The notes under the pieces were generated by a model. The model saw nothing but the letters and a program-made list of their open reading frames with translations. It had not been told where the DNA came from and made no database searches. 64,000 bases of DNA from a virus: positions 1 to 64,000 of IMG/VR virus record IMGVR_UViG_3300031977_002862. One strand, 5' to 3'. A program made the position numbers and the translations under genes. Below, piece after piece: positions 43,396 through 51,079 of the stretch. Each line of letters starts with the position of its first letter. The stretch's first letter is position 1.

Positions 43396-43798
43396 GCGAT
43401 TTACTCTTCATCTTGTCGTATTCGCGTTTCAATCTCTCTTGTGAGATTCGAATCGCTTCTGCGTCAAGTCTTGATAATACTTCTAAAAGAAGTTCCTTAT
43501 CATCAATCTGATAGAGTCCCATCAAAATTGGTAGGTTTGTATAATCTTTTCCTATATAACCAATTTCTGGATAAACTCGATCACCTAAGAAATTAAATAT
43601 TTCAATACCGTCAACTATAATTTGCGGAAAATCTTCAATACCTGGAGGACATCTTTCTGGGTTTGGTTCTCTTCCGAGCTGTTCTTCCATTTCCAGATAT
43701 TTTTCTTTGGTCATTCCGACCGTATTATTCCTCTGCCACTGTTCGAAGCGTGTCCAAAGGGTCTCCTTTTCCTCCTCTGCGAAAGTTGGCAAGGTCAA
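43385..43798 (-). CDS. Tail assembly chaperone, downstream frame (probable frameshift extension)
   Basis: A 137-residue frame that overlaps the end of the 149-residue chaperone gene by 74 bases and ends inside the tape measure start. It has only a TTG near its beginning, without a ribosome-binding site; the first ATG is at 43714. This is the classic G/GT arrangement upstream of a tape measure, where ribosomal frameshifting makes a fused protein. It lies in the +1 (equivalently -2) frame. In the overlap, CGC AGA GGA GGA AAA GGA allows Lys-tRNA to slip from AAA to AAG just after a Shine-Dalgarno-like AGAGGAGG. Independent initiation at 43714 remains possible. Confidence 0.7.
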   Translation of the reverse strand: MTLPTFAEEEKETLWTRFEQWQRNNTVGMTKEKYLEMEEQLGREPNPERCPPGIEDFPQIIVDGIEIFNFLGDRVYPEIGYIGKDYTNLPILMGLYQIDDKELLLEVLSRLDAEAIRISQERLKREYDKMKSKSRGR

Positions 43799-44174
43799 AG
43801 ACCACCTCGTTTACCCAATTATCGAACTCTGTAGAGTTTTGAACTAATACTTCTGCCTGCTCTTTATCATACTCTAGTTCTGCTTCTTCATCTTGATTGT
43901 TTAGATCTACAAGAATAAGATCTTCGAGATATTTAAGCTTTAAGCCTTTCCAACCTTTAATAGTTGCTTGTGCAAATTCAATTACAAATTTATCTTCGTC
44001 AAGTTCTTCGACCATTTGTCGTGTTTTTCGGTCAAATTTTTGTGCAATACATCTTTTTCTCAGGTTTAAAAGTTCTTTTCTAGATAAATTACAAACCTCA
44101 ACCTGAAAGCCGGGACACCCAGGAAAGTCAAGCCATGCTGACTTGGTGTCAACCATCAAATCTTTTAATTTCAT
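43725..44174 (-). CDS. Tail assembly chaperone, upstream frame (G-like)
   Basis: A 149-residue, mostly helical, acidic protein between the tail tube genes and the tape measure. MKLKDLMVDTKSAWLDFPGCPGFQVEVCNLSRKELLNLRKRC is a pattern common in siphovirus chaperones of this position. Its role is to coat the tape measure during tail assembly; it would not remain in the virion. ATG at 44174 follows AGGAG. Its C-terminus (LANFRRGGKGDPLDTL) overlaps the second chaperone frame where the proposed shift occurs. Confidence 0.75.
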   Translation of the reverse strand: MKLKDLMVDTKSAWLDFPGCPGFQVEVCNLSRKELLNLRKRCIAQKFDRKTRQMVEELDEDKFVIEFAQATIKGWKGLKLKYLEDLILVDLNNQDEEAELEYDKEQAEVLVQNSTEFDNWVNEVVFDLANFRRGGKGDPLDTLRTVAEE

Positions 44175-44182
44175 TAAATCTC

Positions 44183-45103
44183 CTAATACGTGAAATAAGT
44201 ATTTAAGTCTGTTGGGTTCGTCATAAGACGAAAATCATAGTTCTGTGAGAAAATATCTCCAAAGGTGGCGCGATTAGTAAAAGAACAGGCGTTATTCATT
44301 TCTACATCAAGTTGTAGGTTTGAAGCTGATAAGCCTGCTCGAATACGAACACTTGTACTTTCCTGCCATGTTAATAAGTTATTCACAGATTGAGCGTTGG
44401 TGCTATCAATATATTGACTAATACTTCCTCCAAGATTTCTACTTTGTAATGTAAAATTTGAGGGAAAAATTGTGTTGGACGCATTTGTAACCGCTTTTGT
44501 TGAATGTACGGTTTCATTTCTTGTCCAGTCTATATTGTTTTGCAGCTCTAAAGACGCTCCTTGAATATTGTCTAAATTACTTCCAGCAACTGAAACTATA
44601 AACTCTTTTGAAACAGCGAAAGATGGTGTTGAATCATAACTTCCATCGGTATTCGACCAGCTCGCCTCTGTTCTCGTAAGTTTAGTTCCTTGACCATTTA
44701 AGGCCACGGTCATTATTCCTGCACGAGGAATATTGAAAGTTCCACCAGTAAAGACAGCATTCTCTATTTTATAGTATACTGGAGTACTATTGTTCTCATA
44801 TACAAAATATAGATTAAACTGCTTTAAAGTATTGCCTGAATAGTCTATTAGCAAATCCAAGGGCAAATGTTGGTGTACGGAAGCTTCATCTAACATATAC
44901 AATGTGAATGAAAAATCCGCAGGGTTTGCTTTCTGAATAAGGGAACCTTCGAACAAGTTATTTGGAGCGTGCAAAGTTCTTTTTGCAACGCCTTCTTGTG
45001 CGAAAGTTTGGGAGAAAGTGACATCTCTCATCGTATGGAGAAGGTAGAACGTGCTTGAATACTCTAACCAAACACGCCCTTCTCTTAATAGTTCAAAAGT
45101 CAC
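44183..45103 (-). CDS. Second tail tube-like protein, 306 aa
   Basis: A beta-rich protein that parallels the 403-residue tube protein upstream: both have an early F.F.QSF/FTQS strand, a YYK(I/L)..AV....F.I...G....L..G segment, and a later LEL/SMENNI block. I infer a paralogue, for example a tail tip tube or a minor tube subunit. It has its own strong promoter (P3) and a GTG start (45103) behind GAGGAG. Which of the two is the abundant tube subunit cannot be told from sequence alone. Confidence 0.65.
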   Translation of the reverse strand: MTFELLREGRVWLEYSSTFYLLHTMRDVTFSQTFAQEGVAKRTLHAPNNLFEGSLIQKANPADFSFTLYMLDEASVHQHLPLDLLIDYSGNTLKQFNLYFVYENNSTPVYYKIENAVFTGGTFNIPRAGIMTVALNGQGTKLTRTEASWSNTDGSYDSTPSFAVSKEFIVSVAGSNLDNIQGASLELQNNIDWTRNETVHSTKAVTNASNTIFPSNFTLQSRNLGGSISQYIDSTNAQSVNNLLTWQESTSVRIRAGLSASNLQLDVEMNNACSFTNRATFGDIFSQNYDFRLMTNPTDLNTYFTY

Positions 45104-45139
45104 TAGGGGATCTCCTCGACAATCTCCTTATAGAGAAAC

Positions 45140-45159
45140 GGGGGAAACTATTTTCCCCC
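45140..45159 (-). other. 5' leader hairpin next to promoter P3
   Basis: A perfect 8-bp stem GGGGGAAA / TTTCCCCC with a four-base loop begins only about four bases after the predicted transcription start of P3. As an RNA it would sit at the extreme 5' end of the message, where such hairpins block pyrophosphohydrolase and 5'-end-dependent decay. It could also act on upstream transcripts as a weak terminator, although no strong T-run follows on the minus strand. Confidence 0.6.
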
Positions 45160-45169
45160 AAGTCTCATA

Positions 45170-45198
45170 ATTATATCTAACGAGTAGTAAATTGTCAA
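45170..45198 (-). promoter_or_regulatory. Sigma70 promoter P3 (A-tract class)
   Basis: On the minus strand: TTGACA (45198-45193), 17-bp spacer, TATAAT (45175-45170), preceded by AAAAAATAATTC, nearly identical to P1 and P4. It drives the second tube protein, chaperones, tape measure and fibre genes. Confidence 0.88.
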
Positions 45199-45217
45199 GA
45201 ATTATTTTTTGGTATGC

Positions 45218-46429
45218 TTATGCCTTATAAATAATCGTGGCTTCGTTGGTTGAATCAACATTGCCATCTGCTACCTGACCGTGGAAAGCGACTTCCAGCG
45301 TAAGCAAATCTTCAACATTAATTACAGGCACTTCGAGGTGTGCTGTGGGAAGGTCGAAAGCAATACGAGGAGTATTTGTGGTTTCGCCTCCAATATTTAC
45401 AGTCATATCGAATACGTTTCTGACTGTTGAAGTATCGCTCACTAAGTCTGCAAAAAGTTCTCCTGATTTACTCTGGTTGGTATCATTATCAAGATAACAG
45501 GTTAGAGATCCTGAAATTGAACGAGCACCAGTAATATTTGCAAGAGGAGCATTTACAACACCGAGTTCCTCCGGAGTGAGGTAGGTGATGTTATTTTCCA
45601 TAGAAATACTTCCACCGGTAAGAACAATACTGTAAACATCTTGAATATTATCGGGAGAAGTTGATTCATTCAAACCAGCATCAGGTGAGCCAATAAACTT
45701 ATCGTTTCTTACGAGAGAAAGTGTTGAGATTCGGTTACGAATAAAGTTTGTTGTATCAGTAAGACCATTTGAAATTACTTTATCAGGAGAAGTGTTACCA
45801 AGCTCATCAGGTTGAGTTAGTCCTTCATCTGAAATTTGCTTTGCAAAACCGCTCCACTGAAGAGTTGCAATTCCATCGATATCAAAATCCATCGTAATAG
45901 AGTTTACGACGGCACTCTGAAGTTTATAGTACTGTTTATTGTCCCCATCTTCAAAAGCAAACCAAATATCCCAGTTATCGGGCATCGATGAAACATTTGA
46001 CTGGCTAAAATCAAATGTGTTTGTTGAATCAAGAGCGGGACTTTGATCTACTAAACTATTTACAGCGTTGCCGCCCTTTTTAAATACTTCGTTATTTGTA
46101 TCCCACGTATCAGCACCTACAAACATGGCCCATAAAGACTCTTCTACAGCGTGACATTTTGAGTCATTATCCGGACTAGAAGTTGAGTCAAAAGGTCGAG
46201 CATAAGTACTCATTGACCATTCTACAGGGGCCAAACTGTCATTGAAGAGCAGTCTTGCTCGTCGTGAAGTTGTTCCTGCTTCATTGATCGTAATTTCTGA
46301 AGAATTAATTGATTGCGTAAAAGAAAAGCCATCAAGTACAGAAAGTTTCCATGATTGTACATGATTTCCTGAACTGGCGTCTCTCAACGAAACGTATACT
46401 TCTGCATTTCTTGTAAATTGTAATGCCAT
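45218..46429 (-). CDS. Major tail tube protein, 403 aa
   Basis: A large tube subunit located between the tail terminator and the chaperones. The N-terminal part (MALQFTRNAEVYVSLRDASSG, SSEITINEAG) and the repeated beta layout fit the tail tube fold. It contains four SPD tripeptides (SSPDND, TSPDKV, GSPDAG, TSPDNI), unusual density for this fold. Related to the next protein in the operon. Ribosome-binding site CGGAG precedes the ATG, below a hairpin in its leader. Confidence 0.75.
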   Translation of the reverse strand: MALQFTRNAEVYVSLRDASSGNHVQSWKLSVLDGFSFTQSINSSEITINEAGTTSRRARLLFNDSLAPVEWSMSTYARPFDSTSSPDNDSKCHAVEESLWAMFVGADTWDTNNEVFKKGGNAVNSLVDQSPALDSTNTFDFSQSNVSSMPDNWDIWFAFEDGDNKQYYKLQSAVVNSITMDFDIDGIATLQWSGFAKQISDEGLTQPDELGNTSPDKVISNGLTDTTNFIRNRISTLSLVRNDKFIGSPDAGLNESTSPDNIQDVYSIVLTGGSISMENNITYLTPEELGVVNAPLANITGARSISGSLTCYLDNDTNQSKSGELFADLVSDTSTVRNVFDMTVNIGGETTNTPRIAFDLPTAHLEVPVINVEDLLTLEVAFHGQVADGNVDSTNEATIIYKA

Positions 46430-46443
46430 TATTTATCTCCGAA

Positions 46444-46460
46444 GAGAAGATTATCTTCTC
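46444..46460 (-). other. Hairpin in the leader of the tail tube gene
   Basis: GAGAAGA-TTA-TCTTCTC, a perfect 7-bp stem with a three-base loop, lies 15 bases before the tube gene start and just upstream of its ribosome-binding site. A second small inverted repeat (AACCTaaaAGGTT, 46466-46478) adjoins it. No T-run follows, so RNA processing or stability is more likely than termination. Confidence 0.5.
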
Positions 46461-46476
46461 ATCTTAACCTAAAAGG

Positions 46477-46929
46477 TTAGTATCGAACTTCGCAAATGAT
46501 CTCCCCAACTGCTAGAGGTTCGAGAGCACCCTCATCGGTGTCCAAGCTCAAGATTGTTATCTGCTGAACACTTTGAGTATTTCCGTCCTGGTCCTTGTAA
46601 GAGAGACCTGCGTTGTCTTCTAATACTGTTTCAATATCTTCAAAGAGCTTTTCAAGTGCGAAAATTGCATTTTCTTCTTGAACATAAACTCGAAGAGTAA
46701 CAGTTAGAAATCTGTCTTTGTAGCCTCCTCCTTGGTATTGTCGAGTCTCAGATCCAGCACTTACATGAACCGCTGGAAAATCCTCTACTTCATCCCAAAA
46801 CTTTAATCGAGGAAGTACATTATTATATAAGTTTGTCCTATAAGGAGAATTGCCGTTAATTAACTTTAGCTTCTCTTCTAGGGCTCGGACAATGGCCATT
46901 CTACGTGTACTATAGTCTCTTGTGGCCAT
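46477..46929 (-). CDS. Tail terminator/completion protein, 150 aa
   Basis: Size, position and pattern match lambda gpU-like tail terminators: IVRALEEKLKLING near the start, DFPAVHVSAGSETRQYQGGGYKDRFLTVTLRVYV in the middle and an alternating beta-alpha C-terminus (IFALEKLFEDIETVLEDN, ITILSLDTDEG). It would cap the assembled tube and join it to the head. It overlaps its upstream neighbour by one base. Confidence 0.75.
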   Translation of the reverse strand: MATRDYSTRRMAIVRALEEKLKLINGNSPYRTNLYNNVLPRLKFWDEVEDFPAVHVSAGSETRQYQGGGYKDRFLTVTLRVYVQEENAIFALEKLFEDIETVLEDNAGLSYKDQDGNTQSVQQITILSLDTDEGALEPLAVGEIICEVRY

Positions 46930-48350
46930 TAAACTCTCCTAGTATAAAATCTTGCTGTCAATAATTCTGCCGCTATCTCTCTTATAGATTTATCTATTAA
47001 TTTCCTTGGATCTCTGTCTACTGTTGCCCAAGGAGGTTTTCCGGCCCCTTTCTCAAAAATCTGATAAGGATTTTTTCTATAAGTATATCCAATACTTGGA
47101 AAGCCTCTTGCTGTTTGTGAAATATCTGTTACTCTAACACTCTCTGCGAATCTTCCAGTTTTATTCTCTAGTCCTGGGGCTCCCATATTGTTTTTTACAG
47201 TTCTTGGTAGCTTTTGATTAATTAAAGCTATCATAGAAATATTGCTAGCTGCGGAAGATTTTTTAGGTCCTGGAGCTTTGAGTCCTTTCAGTGCCCCAAG
47301 CTGTAAATTTTTTGGTTTTACTTTTTTTACTTTTTTATTAGCTTTTTTAGTTTCTTTTGCCGTTTTAGTTAAATCTATTTTAAAATTATCGCTTTTAACT
47401 TTTACATTTTTTCTTCGAACTATTTTAGTATCAAACCTTTCTATTACTTTTTTTCGCTCTACGTCTATTCTGGTATCTGAGCCAGGCCTTTTAGACAAAC
47501 TCTTAGATTTATCTACTTTTAATAGAGCGTTTCGTAATCTTTGTAAAGCATCTCTTTTAAAAGAGGCTTCAGTTGTTGTACCGTATAACCTATTATAATA
47601 TTCTGATTCAAAACCAACTTCTAATGTTTCTTTTTCTTTAGTAGCCTTCTTTTTTACGAAAAAACCTAACCCTAAATTTCTGATGTCTTTTTCAGTTATT
47701 TTATTATCTTGCTTAGCTCTTTGATTGTATGTATTAATTCTGCTGCTTAGTTGTGAACTGGCCCTGCCAACCTGCTGCTCTACAACAGAAGAACCTGCCC
47801 GATGTCCTAAATCTAAAAACTTCCCTGCTTGTATTTCTGAGCTTTGCGAGTTTTTAAAAGCATCGGGATCTATACTCTTCAAAACTGTATTTAAGTTTTT
47901 TACTAAAGTGTCTTTTCTACTAGAGAATAAATTTTTTATCGCATTGAAAACACTTTCAGGAGTATCTTTCCAGTAAACTCTTTCGTTTTTTTCAGCCTCT
48001 AAAACTTTTATTGCCCACGCCGACCTATTACCAACTACACGGGTATTAACATTAGATCCGTATTTTTTTCGTGCCTTCTCGTAGGTACCATTTACAAGAT
48101 TTCTTACATACTTATCTAAGGTTTCTTCAAATCTTTGATCGATTAAAACTCTAATATCTATTCTGTATGTCGGGGAGGTCAGTTCTCTAATAACTTGAGC
48201 CTTTACTCCGTTCACTGAAGATTTGAAAGTATGTTCTTTTAGGTCAGAATCCGTTTGTCTAAAACCATCTATGCCTTGTCTAGTATTAGAAGGTTTCTCT
48301 AACTCTGCTATAGTTTCTTCAAGTAATTTCTTTAAAAACCTTTTGCTCAC
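46929..48350 (-). CDS. Large neck/head-tail joining protein, 473 aa
   Basis: A very basic, helical protein. The C-terminal ~80 residues (FAESVRVTDISQ, IGYTYRKNPYQIFEKGAGKPPWATVDRDPRKLIDKSIREIA) look like the HK97 gp10 type tail-joining domain. The preceding Lys-rich linker (KETKKANKKVKKVKPKNLQ) and a ~330-residue N-terminal extension are extra; gp10-type proteins are usually 110-150 residues. It lies exactly between the connector and the tail terminator, where gp10 belongs. The extension could contact DNA or internal tail proteins. Confidence 0.7.
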   Translation of the reverse strand: MSKRFLKKLLEETIAELEKPSNTRQGIDGFRQTDSDLKEHTFKSSVNGVKAQVIRELTSPTYRIDIRVLIDQRFEETLDKYVRNLVNGTYEKARKKYGSNVNTRVVGNRSAWAIKVLEAEKNERVYWKDTPESVFNAIKNLFSSRKDTLVKNLNTVLKSIDPDAFKNSQSSEIQAGKFLDLGHRAGSSVVEQQVGRASSQLSSRINTYNQRAKQDNKITEKDIRNLGLGFFVKKKATKEKETLEVGFESEYYNRLYGTTTEASFKRDALQRLRNALLKVDKSKSLSKRPGSDTRIDVERKKVIERFDTKIVRRKNVKVKSDNFKIDLTKTAKETKKANKKVKKVKPKNLQLGALKGLKAPGPKKSSAASNISMIALINQKLPRTVKNNMGAPGLENKTGRFAESVRVTDISQTARGFPSIGYTYRKNPYQIFEKGAGKPPWATVDRDPRKLIDKSIREIAAELLTARFYTRRV

Positions 48351-48955
48351 GTTCTATACATATCCAGCACTCTTCGAATATGGTCCGGAAATCCAGGATC
48401 ATTTCGTATTGCAGAGCTTCCTGCACCTTCACGAGTAGCTGAACCAATAGTTTGACGCTCTTTCCATTCGTCTTTATGGTAATAAGTTACCAAGTCACTA
48501 ATAGCTAATTTCAAATCTGAAGGAGTTTCTACATATCCGGCAGTATATACCACCTTTACAGCTCCTACTCCTTTCGGCCAATTTCTATACTGCCCGCTTT
48601 CATAAGTTCTAAAAATAGAATCGCTTACAGTATCAAGATACCAAGAATAATCTGCCGGGCTTCCTTCTCCCGCGCTAAATAATTCTTTATAATCGGCCGA
48701 TTGTGTAGCTCTCTCATATACATTTAAAACATTAATGACAGGGCTTTCTCTTAGTTGTACTACATAAGTATCCCACTGAATATTAAATAATTCTGTATAT
48801 CCAGGGGAGGCAGAATAAGTATCAAACTCATTACTACAATAAGTTCGGACAAGTTGACTTACACTCGTAATCAATGACTCAAACTTTTCGTCGTACTGAG
48901 TAGAGTTTACACCTTCAAATAACTTATACTCATCTAATGTAATTAAATCTGCCAT
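48347..48955 (-). CDS. Head-tail connector protein (gp6-like), 202 aa
   Basis: N-terminal MADLITLDEYKLFEGVNSTQYDEKFESLITSVSQLVRTYC is the signature of HK97 gp6-type connector proteins, which form a ring under the portal. The middle holds GAVKVVYTAGYVETPSDLKLAISDLVTYYH, also typical. It follows the capsid gene after a hairpin and overlaps the neck protein by four bases. Confidence 0.85.
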   Translation of the reverse strand: MADLITLDEYKLFEGVNSTQYDEKFESLITSVSQLVRTYCSNEFDTYSASPGYTELFNIQWDTYVVQLRESPVINVLNVYERATQSADYKELFSAGEGSPADYSWYLDTVSDSIFRTYESGQYRNWPKGVGAVKVVYTAGYVETPSDLKLAISDLVTYYHKDEWKERQTIGSATREGAGSSAIRNDPGFPDHIRRVLDMYRT

Positions 48956-48965
48956 GATTTCCTCA

Positions 48966-49000
48966 GGAAAAAGAGCTTGGGAGGCCCAGATGAACCTCCC
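48966..49000 (-). terminator. Terminator or attenuator after the capsid gene
   Basis: On the minus strand GGGAGG (49000-48995), ten-base loop and CCTCCC (48984-48979), then TTTTT six bases further. It lies between capsid and connector genes and would lower downstream expression relative to capsid. Confidence 0.55.
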
Positions 49001-49018
49001 ATTCTCAATAAGTATCTA

Positions 49019-50449
49019 TTAATACTTGTGAACAACAACCTGACCAGCTGCTTCAAAGATCTGGTCGAAACCACGTCTTTGAGTAGCAACCAATACACGG
49101 CGCTGAGCTTCGACTTGATAGTCTTGCTCAACCGTAGCGCCACGCAATACGGGAACTACGAAGTTGCGGGTATTTACAGCAACACCCCATGCAGCATTTT
49201 CAGCTACAGCAGGGAATTCGTCACATACGACTACGGGTGAACCGTAAACCGTACCCAACTCACCCGTTACACGAGTACCAACTTCACCGAGTTCATTAGA
49301 CTTCTGGAAGTCAACATCATCAAGCAGATCGTAGTAAGCATCCAAAGAAATAATGTATACTACATCACCAGGACGACGACCATACTTGCCCATTGCTTGA
49401 CGCATATCTAAAAGCTTAGCTGCCGTGATAGAAATATCGACCGCAGGTGAGCCCAAATCAAGAACCATACCAGAGCCTGAAAGATCTTCAGCACGCTTTA
49501 CAAGACCCTTGTAGCTTGCGGGAGTAGTAATAGAGTCGCCAGAAGCATTACCCATCAAAAGCGAGTGTTCAATCAAACGAGCGTGTGCACGAATCATTGA
49601 CTCACGAATCAAAGGCAATACTGGAATAATTGCGTCTTCCTCTACTTCATTAGCAATGTAAGACTTTGATACCATCTTTTCAACGGTAAGAATCTTGCTT
49701 CCCATTGCAATGCCATCATTAGGAGACGTGCCTGCACGATCTTCTAAGTTGCCGCCAAAGGGATTTTCTGCACCTGAACCTGCAGTGTTACCTGCAGTAG
49801 TAAAGTCTGCATAACCTGCATCGGGCATAGTAGGAATAACCATTGAAGCGGCAGTCATCTGAATCTTACGGAAAAGAGGATCCAAAACAAGCTCAAGCTC
49901 GATGTCACGCTCAATCGCCGTAGAAACAGTAGTTTCAAAAGCTTCAATAGAAGCGGAAGGAACAGAAACGCCTGAATTTTCATTCACAGCCTTTTCAATT
50001 AAAGACTTAGCGAGTTTGTTGTCCCAACCCTTGCGAGAAATAACGCCCAACAAATGAGCATCAACTAAATCAGACTCATGAGTCTTGATAAAATCACGCT
50101 CTTGGCCACGATCAGCAAAGACACGCTTTGACTCACGAATCTTCTCAATTTCAGCAGCTTTTTCCGTCAGCTCACCTTGCAGTTCGCCAATAATTTTTTC
50201 ATAATCAGCATCTTTTTCAGCCATTTTAGCTTCAACGTCAGCCATTAATTTTTCTGTACCGCTAGTTACGGCGGTAACAATACGCTGTTCTTCGTCAGCT
50301 TTCTGAGCTTCAGCTTCGGCAGCAGCTTTTTGTTCTGCTTCCATCTTAGCTTGCTCTTCTGCCTTGCGCTCAGCGTCTTTCATTGCCATTGCAGCCGCAG
50401 TCTTCTCGACAGCAGCGGCTACGATAGCGTCGATATCAATATCGCTCAT
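49019..50449 (-). CDS. Nested capsid precursor from an internal start, 476 aa
   Basis: Inside the fusion, an AGGAG (50460-50456) six bases before ATG 50449 offers a textbook translation start in the same frame. The product begins MSDIDIDAIVAAAVEK and contains the delta scaffold and the whole capsid domain but no protease. This would solve the stoichiometry problem of a 1:1 protease-capsid fusion, giving hundreds of capsid subunits per protease. The signal is seen directly; its use is inferred. Confidence 0.65.
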   Translation of the reverse strand: MSDIDIDAIVAAAVEKTAAAMAMKDAERKAEEQAKMEAEQKAAAEAEAQKADEEQRIVTAVTSGTEKLMADVEAKMAEKDADYEKIIGELQGELTEKAAEIEKIRESKRVFADRGQERDFIKTHESDLVDAHLLGVISRKGWDNKLAKSLIEKAVNENSGVSVPSASIEAFETTVSTAIERDIELELVLDPLFRKIQMTAASMVIPTMPDAGYADFTTAGNTAGSGAENPFGGNLEDRAGTSPNDGIAMGSKILTVEKMVSKSYIANEVEEDAIIPVLPLIRESMIRAHARLIEHSLLMGNASGDSITTPASYKGLVKRAEDLSGSGMVLDLGSPAVDISITAAKLLDMRQAMGKYGRRPGDVVYIISLDAYYDLLDDVDFQKSNELGEVGTRVTGELGTVYGSPVVVCDEFPAVAENAAWGVAVNTRNFVVPVLRGATVEQDYQVEAQRRVLVATQRRGFDQIFEAAGQVVVHKY

Positions 50450-51079
50450 AGTTTTCTCCTGTGCTTCGACTTGTGATAAGTCTTTTGGCATTGATTCGTC
50501 AGAATGTTTTTCAAACTCAACAGTTACTTTATCTTCGGTCTCCCGAACACTCAGTACATGTTTCTCTTCGGAATCGTTTAATTTGAAAGATTTCTTGAAC
50601 TCTTCGTACTCATTCTCTGAGTCAAAAGATTTCGCAAGAGAAAAGGTTGCAGCCTGGTTAGCAGGAACCGTGACTACCGAAACCTCCAGTAATTCTGCAT
50701 CCTTGATCTTGTATCCATCGGTTTCCGTCATATACTCCGCGTCCTTGACTCGGAAACCAACAGAAAAAGCTCCAAGAACGCCTTCTTTAATCAATTCGCC
50801 TACGTGACCAGCAGATTTAGCAATTTTTGCTTTTAACTGCAGACCATTATCATTCGTACCAAGCTGAACTGCCCGGCCAATCGGCTGATTGTAGTCATGA
50901 TTAAAAAGAATTACAGGGTTATTAAGAAAGTTGTCAAGCCCGCCTTTAGTCCAGGCCTCTGTCTCAATAACATCTCCAACTCGGTCAGTACCATTAGTAC
51001 TGGCCATTCCAGCAATGTGAAGGTCATCGCCCTCATCAAATGCTTTGAAAGTGGAGCCAATATGAAAAATTTTATTCAC
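49019..51079 (-). CDS. HK97-type prohead protease fused to major capsid protein, 686 aa
   Basis: Residues 1-150 are a U35-type prohead protease with His61 (FNHDYNQPIGRA), Ser106 (GAFSVGFR) and Glu132 (LLEVSVVTVPAN) as the likely triad. Residues ~210-330 are an Ala/Glu/Lys coiled coil, the delta scaffold. The rest is an HK97-fold capsid (ENSGVSVPSASIEAFETTVSTAIERDIELELVLDPLFRKIQ, then GSKILTVEKMVSKSYIANEVEEDAI). The order protease-scaffold-capsid is a natural fusion of three usual parts. A perfect internal start at 50449 can give the capsid precursor separately. Confidence 0.92.
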   Translation of the reverse strand: MNKIFHIGSTFKAFDEGDDLHIAGMASTNGTDRVGDVIETEAWTKGGLDNFLNNPVILFNHDYNQPIGRAVQLGTNDNGLQLKAKIAKSAGHVGELIKEGVLGAFSVGFRVKDAEYMTETDGYKIKDAELLEVSVVTVPANQAATFSLAKSFDSENEYEEFKKSFKLNDSEEKHVLSVRETEDKVTVEFEKHSDESMPKDLSQVEAQEKTMSDIDIDAIVAAAVEKTAAAMAMKDAERKAEEQAKMEAEQKAAAEAEAQKADEEQRIVTAVTSGTEKLMADVEAKMAEKDADYEKIIGELQGELTEKAAEIEKIRESKRVFADRGQERDFIKTHESDLVDAHLLGVISRKGWDNKLAKSLIEKAVNENSGVSVPSASIEAFETTVSTAIERDIELELVLDPLFRKIQMTAASMVIPTMPDAGYADFTTAGNTAGSGAENPFGGNLEDRAGTSPNDGIAMGSKILTVEKMVSKSYIANEVEEDAIIPVLPLIRESMIRAHARLIEHSLLMGNASGDSITTPASYKGLVKRAEDLSGSGMVLDLGSPAVDISITAAKLLDMRQAMGKYGRRPGDVVYIISLDAYYDLLDDVDFQKSNELGEVGTRVTGELGTVYGSPVVVCDEFPAVAENAAWGVAVNTRNFVVPVLRGATVEQDYQVEAQRRVLVATQRRGFDQIFEAAGQVVVHKY

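Noticed and set aside
23867-46429. SP dipeptides as inserted hexanucleotides or mobile mini-elements
   Set aside because: The codons differ from site to site, and where repeated modules can be aligned (IGSPEW against IAQGEW and IGSGDW) the length is unchanged, so no insertion is needed.
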